Origin: Chryseobacterium sp. CH21
Lineage (GTDB): Bacteria > Bacteroidota > Bacteroidia > Flavobacteriales > Weeksellaceae
NCBI RefSeq assembly: GCF_004119445.1
Contig: NZ_QICI01000062.1
Span: forward strand, 1 to 64,000
Direction of reading: 5' to 3'
DNA: 64,000 bases
In this document: piece by piece, positions 61,127 to 64,000 of the stretch
Layout: every line of letters starts with the position of its first letter
Position numbering within the stretch: position 1 is the first letter of the stretch
The notes under the pieces: generated by a model
What the model saw: only the letters and a program-made list of their open reading frames with translations
Databases searched by the model: none
Told to the model about the DNA's origin: nothing
Translations under genes and position numbers: made by a program

Positions 61127-62047
61127 CTAAAATTCAAATTCTTCTGTAAGCATTTTGTCCTCATTCAGCCTTTCAATCAGTTTTTCAAGACCTTCAAATT
61201 TAATTTCATCATGAAGGAAATCTCTAAAGCTGACTGTTATTTTTTCATCATATATATCGTCATCAAAATCCAGAATATAAACTTCAACAGTTAATTTTTC
61301 TCCATTTACCGTAGGGTTGGTTCCAACACTCAGCATTCCTTTATATTGGTTACCTTTTATAAATACTTCTACAATATAAGCTCCTTTTTTAGGCAAAAGC
61401 TTAATAGATTCCGTATCAATATTGGCGGTTGGATAGCCAATTGTTCTTCCGATTTTTTTCCCATGAACCACAGTTCCGGAAACAGAGTAGGAATATCCAA
61501 GCATTTCGTTGGCTTCTTTGATATTTCCTGATAAAAGAGCATTCCGAACTTTTGTTGAACTGATATTATTTTCGTGGATGTTGATGGCTTCCATTTGTTC
61601 TACTTCAAAGTCAAGTTCCTTGGATAGTTTTTGAAGAAGCTCGAAGTTTCCGCTTTTATTTTTCCCAAAAGAATGATCGTAACCTATAATAAGGTATTTT
61701 ACATTGAGTTTATCAATTAAAATCTGACGTACAAATTCTTCTCCGGTTAAATTTCTGAATTCTTCATCAAATTCTTTCAGGAACAGATTATCAATACCGT
61801 ATTTCTCAACCAGCTGTTTCTTTTCTTCCAGCGTATTCAGCAGTTTTAAATCTTCATTAGGATTAAAAACAAACCTTGGATGCGGCCAGAAAGTAAGGAT
61901 AGCAGTCTCCAGATTGTTCTCTGTGCCTATTTTAGTCAGTTCATCAATGATACTCTTGTGCCCGAGATGTACTCCGTCAAACATCCCTAAAGACAATGCT
62001 AAAGGCTTCTGTGAGGAATAATCTGTAAAATTCTTGAAAACTTTCAA
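61127..62047 (-). CDS. ribF: Bifunctional riboflavin kinase/FAD synthetase
   Basis: The enzyme converts riboflavin to FMN and FAD. On the minus strand the N-terminal FAD synthetase domain has LSLGMFDGVHLGHKSIIDEL (the nucleotidyltransferase G-x-F-D-G-x-H-x-G-H), IIGYDHSFGKNKSGNFELLQ and ISSTKVRNALLSGNI. The C-terminal riboflavin kinase domain has GRTIGYPTANI and VGTNPTVNG. The translation start is a TTG at 62047, giving MKVFKNFTDYSSQKPLALSL and 306 residues; the longer frame to 62068 would start within the -7 box, so it is rejected. It supplies flavins needed by ETF, proline dehydrogenase and others. Confidence 0.94.
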   Translation of the reverse strand: MKVFKNFTDYSSQKPLALSLGMFDGVHLGHKSIIDELTKIGTENNLETAILTFWPHPRFVFNPNEDLKLLNTLEEKKQLVEKYGIDNLFLKEFDEEFRNLTGEEFVRQILIDKLNVKYLIIGYDHSFGKNKSGNFELLQKLSKELDFEVEQMEAINIHENNISSTKVRNALLSGNIKEANEMLGYSYSVSGTVVHGKKIGRTIGYPTANIDTESIKLLPKKGAYIVEVFIKGNQYKGMLSVGTNPTVNGEKLTVEVYILDFDDDIYDEKITVSFRDFLHDEIKFEGLEKLIERLNEDKMLTEEFEF

Positions 62048-62065
62048 AACGGAAAAATTTGATTG

Positions 62066-62096
62066 CAAATATAGAAATAATGTACCAATGTATCAA
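62066..62096 (-). promoter_or_regulatory. Promoter of ribF
   Basis: On the minus strand TTG (62094-62096) and TATATTTG (62066-62073) are 20 bases apart, directly upstream of the TTG start at 62047. Confidence 0.68.
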
Positions 62097-62165
62097 TATA
62101 ACGATAGAGTAATACCTGTAACCTTAACATTACTACCCTGATACATTGCTATATCGGGATATTGC
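62078..62165. repeat. TACCAATGTATCAATATA-type dispersed repeat between ribF and atpD
   Basis: The words TACCAATGTATCAATATA and GATACATTGCTATATCGG are roughly inverted about the centre of the gap, as in other repeat families of this window. It overlaps the ribF promoter, so it may have been co-opted or may simply abut it. Confidence 0.5.
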
Positions 62166-62214
62166 TAAAATAATCTATTCTCAAAAAGCATGATAAAAAT
62201 CTTTTTTTTACCAA

Positions 62215-63773
<1,559 letters not shown>

Positions 63774-63861
63774 TAATTAGACATAAAGATAACAGATACA
63801 AGACATGAGACTTTAACGTTGTCTGAAATCTGAAATCTGAAATCTTCAAATCTAAATTAAA

Positions 63862-64000
63862 ATGAATATAAAAATTTTAACACCAGAATACGTAGTTTTT
63901 GAAGGAGAGGTAGACTCAGTATTATTGCCTGGAAAAATGGTGAATTTCACATCATGAAAAACCACGCAGGAATCGTTTCTTCTTTGATTGGAGGTGATGT
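63862..64000 (+). pseudogene. atpC: ATP synthase F1, epsilon subunit, partial and frameshifted
   Basis: The frame begins MNIKILTPEYVVFEGEVDSV, the start of the epsilon subunit, which joins the central stalk to the beta subunits. At a run of five A (63933-63937) the expected reading LPGKNGEFHIMKNHAGIVSS is lost and the frame ends at 63957-63959; one further A restores it up to the window end. The gene is cut by the window edge at 64000. It is 88 bases after atpD, the gap holding the CTGAAATCTGAAATCTG-type tandem words (about 63823-63845). As loss of epsilon would be severe, an error in the sequence is more likely. Confidence 0.85.

Overview
The window reads as a chromosomal segment of a Flavobacteriia member, most likely Chryseobacterium or a close Weeksellaceae relative. 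The DNA is AT-rich. Promoters are of the Bacteroidota type (TTG, a spacer of about 17-23 bases, then TAnnTTTG). Several secreted proteins end in type IX secretion (T9SS) type A sorting domains (PNP...KKxIKK). Many proteins have Bacteroidota-typical lipoprotein signals or Bacteroidota-specific domains (DUF4199, DUF4286, DUF4920, TssF of the type VI subtype iii kind). Nearly all genes lie on the + strand, as expected for one replichore arm with no origin inside.

Layout. 0-5.5 kb: the right end of an IS3-family element, then udk, an FtsB/DivIC-like gene, the small methylmalonyl-CoA mutase subunit, a DinB-fold protein, a GxxExxY protein with its repeat cluster, and a broken methyltransferase. 5.6-13.4 kb: a lipoprotein, an M20 dipeptidase, two T9SS cargo proteins, an SDR, electron-transfer flavoprotein etfB-etfA, and a bifunctional-nuclease-domain protein. 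13.4-24.4 kb: a nucleoside permease, a thiolase, an Atg22/UMF1-type transporter, a secreted reprolysin-like protease, a mevalonate-kinase-like GHMP kinase next to a UbiA prenyltransferase, and proline dehydrogenase. 24.4-32.4 kb is accessory-looking: a possible small transcript, an XRE regulator, a 0.97 kb non-coding region, a broken M14 peptidase, a DUF4920 protein, an APC permease and an orphan, broken TssE-like/TssF-like pair, partly bracketed by an inverted repeat pair. 32.7-47 kb: uvrA, a double-glycine leader peptide, gyrA, a TPR protein, menB (broken) with menA, a metal-dependent hydrolase and the SRP RNA on the minus strand. 47-64 kb: a DUF4199 protein, a GT2 glycosyltransferase, a four-helix-bundle gene between long direct repeats, a phosphohexomutase, a PLP aminotransferase, a PAP2 phosphatase, kdsB, glutathione peroxidase, ribF, atpD and the start of atpC.

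How the genes connect. Energy metabolism is prominent: etfB-etfA, the thiolase, MutA, proline dehydrogenase, menB-menA (menaquinone) and ATP synthase beta/epsilon. Envelope genes include kdsB (Kdo), the PAP2 phosphatase, the GT2 enzyme and many lipoproteins. DNA maintenance is represented by uvrA and gyrA.

Two themes stand out. First, seven genes are each broken by what looks like loss of one base in an A or T run. The uniform pattern points to homopolymer under-calling in the assembly rather than seven independent mutations, so the encoded proteins are probably intact in the organism. Second, the intergenic spaces carry many different hairpin-type dispersed repeat families. Two of them sit next to small orphan proteins (GxxExxY and the S23-like four-helix bundle). 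The four-helix-bundle gene is framed by two copies, about 95% identical, of a 180-bp repeat. That cassette, the 44-residue double-glycine cysteine peptide and the motif-rich 0.97 kb non-coding region are the parts most worth following up.
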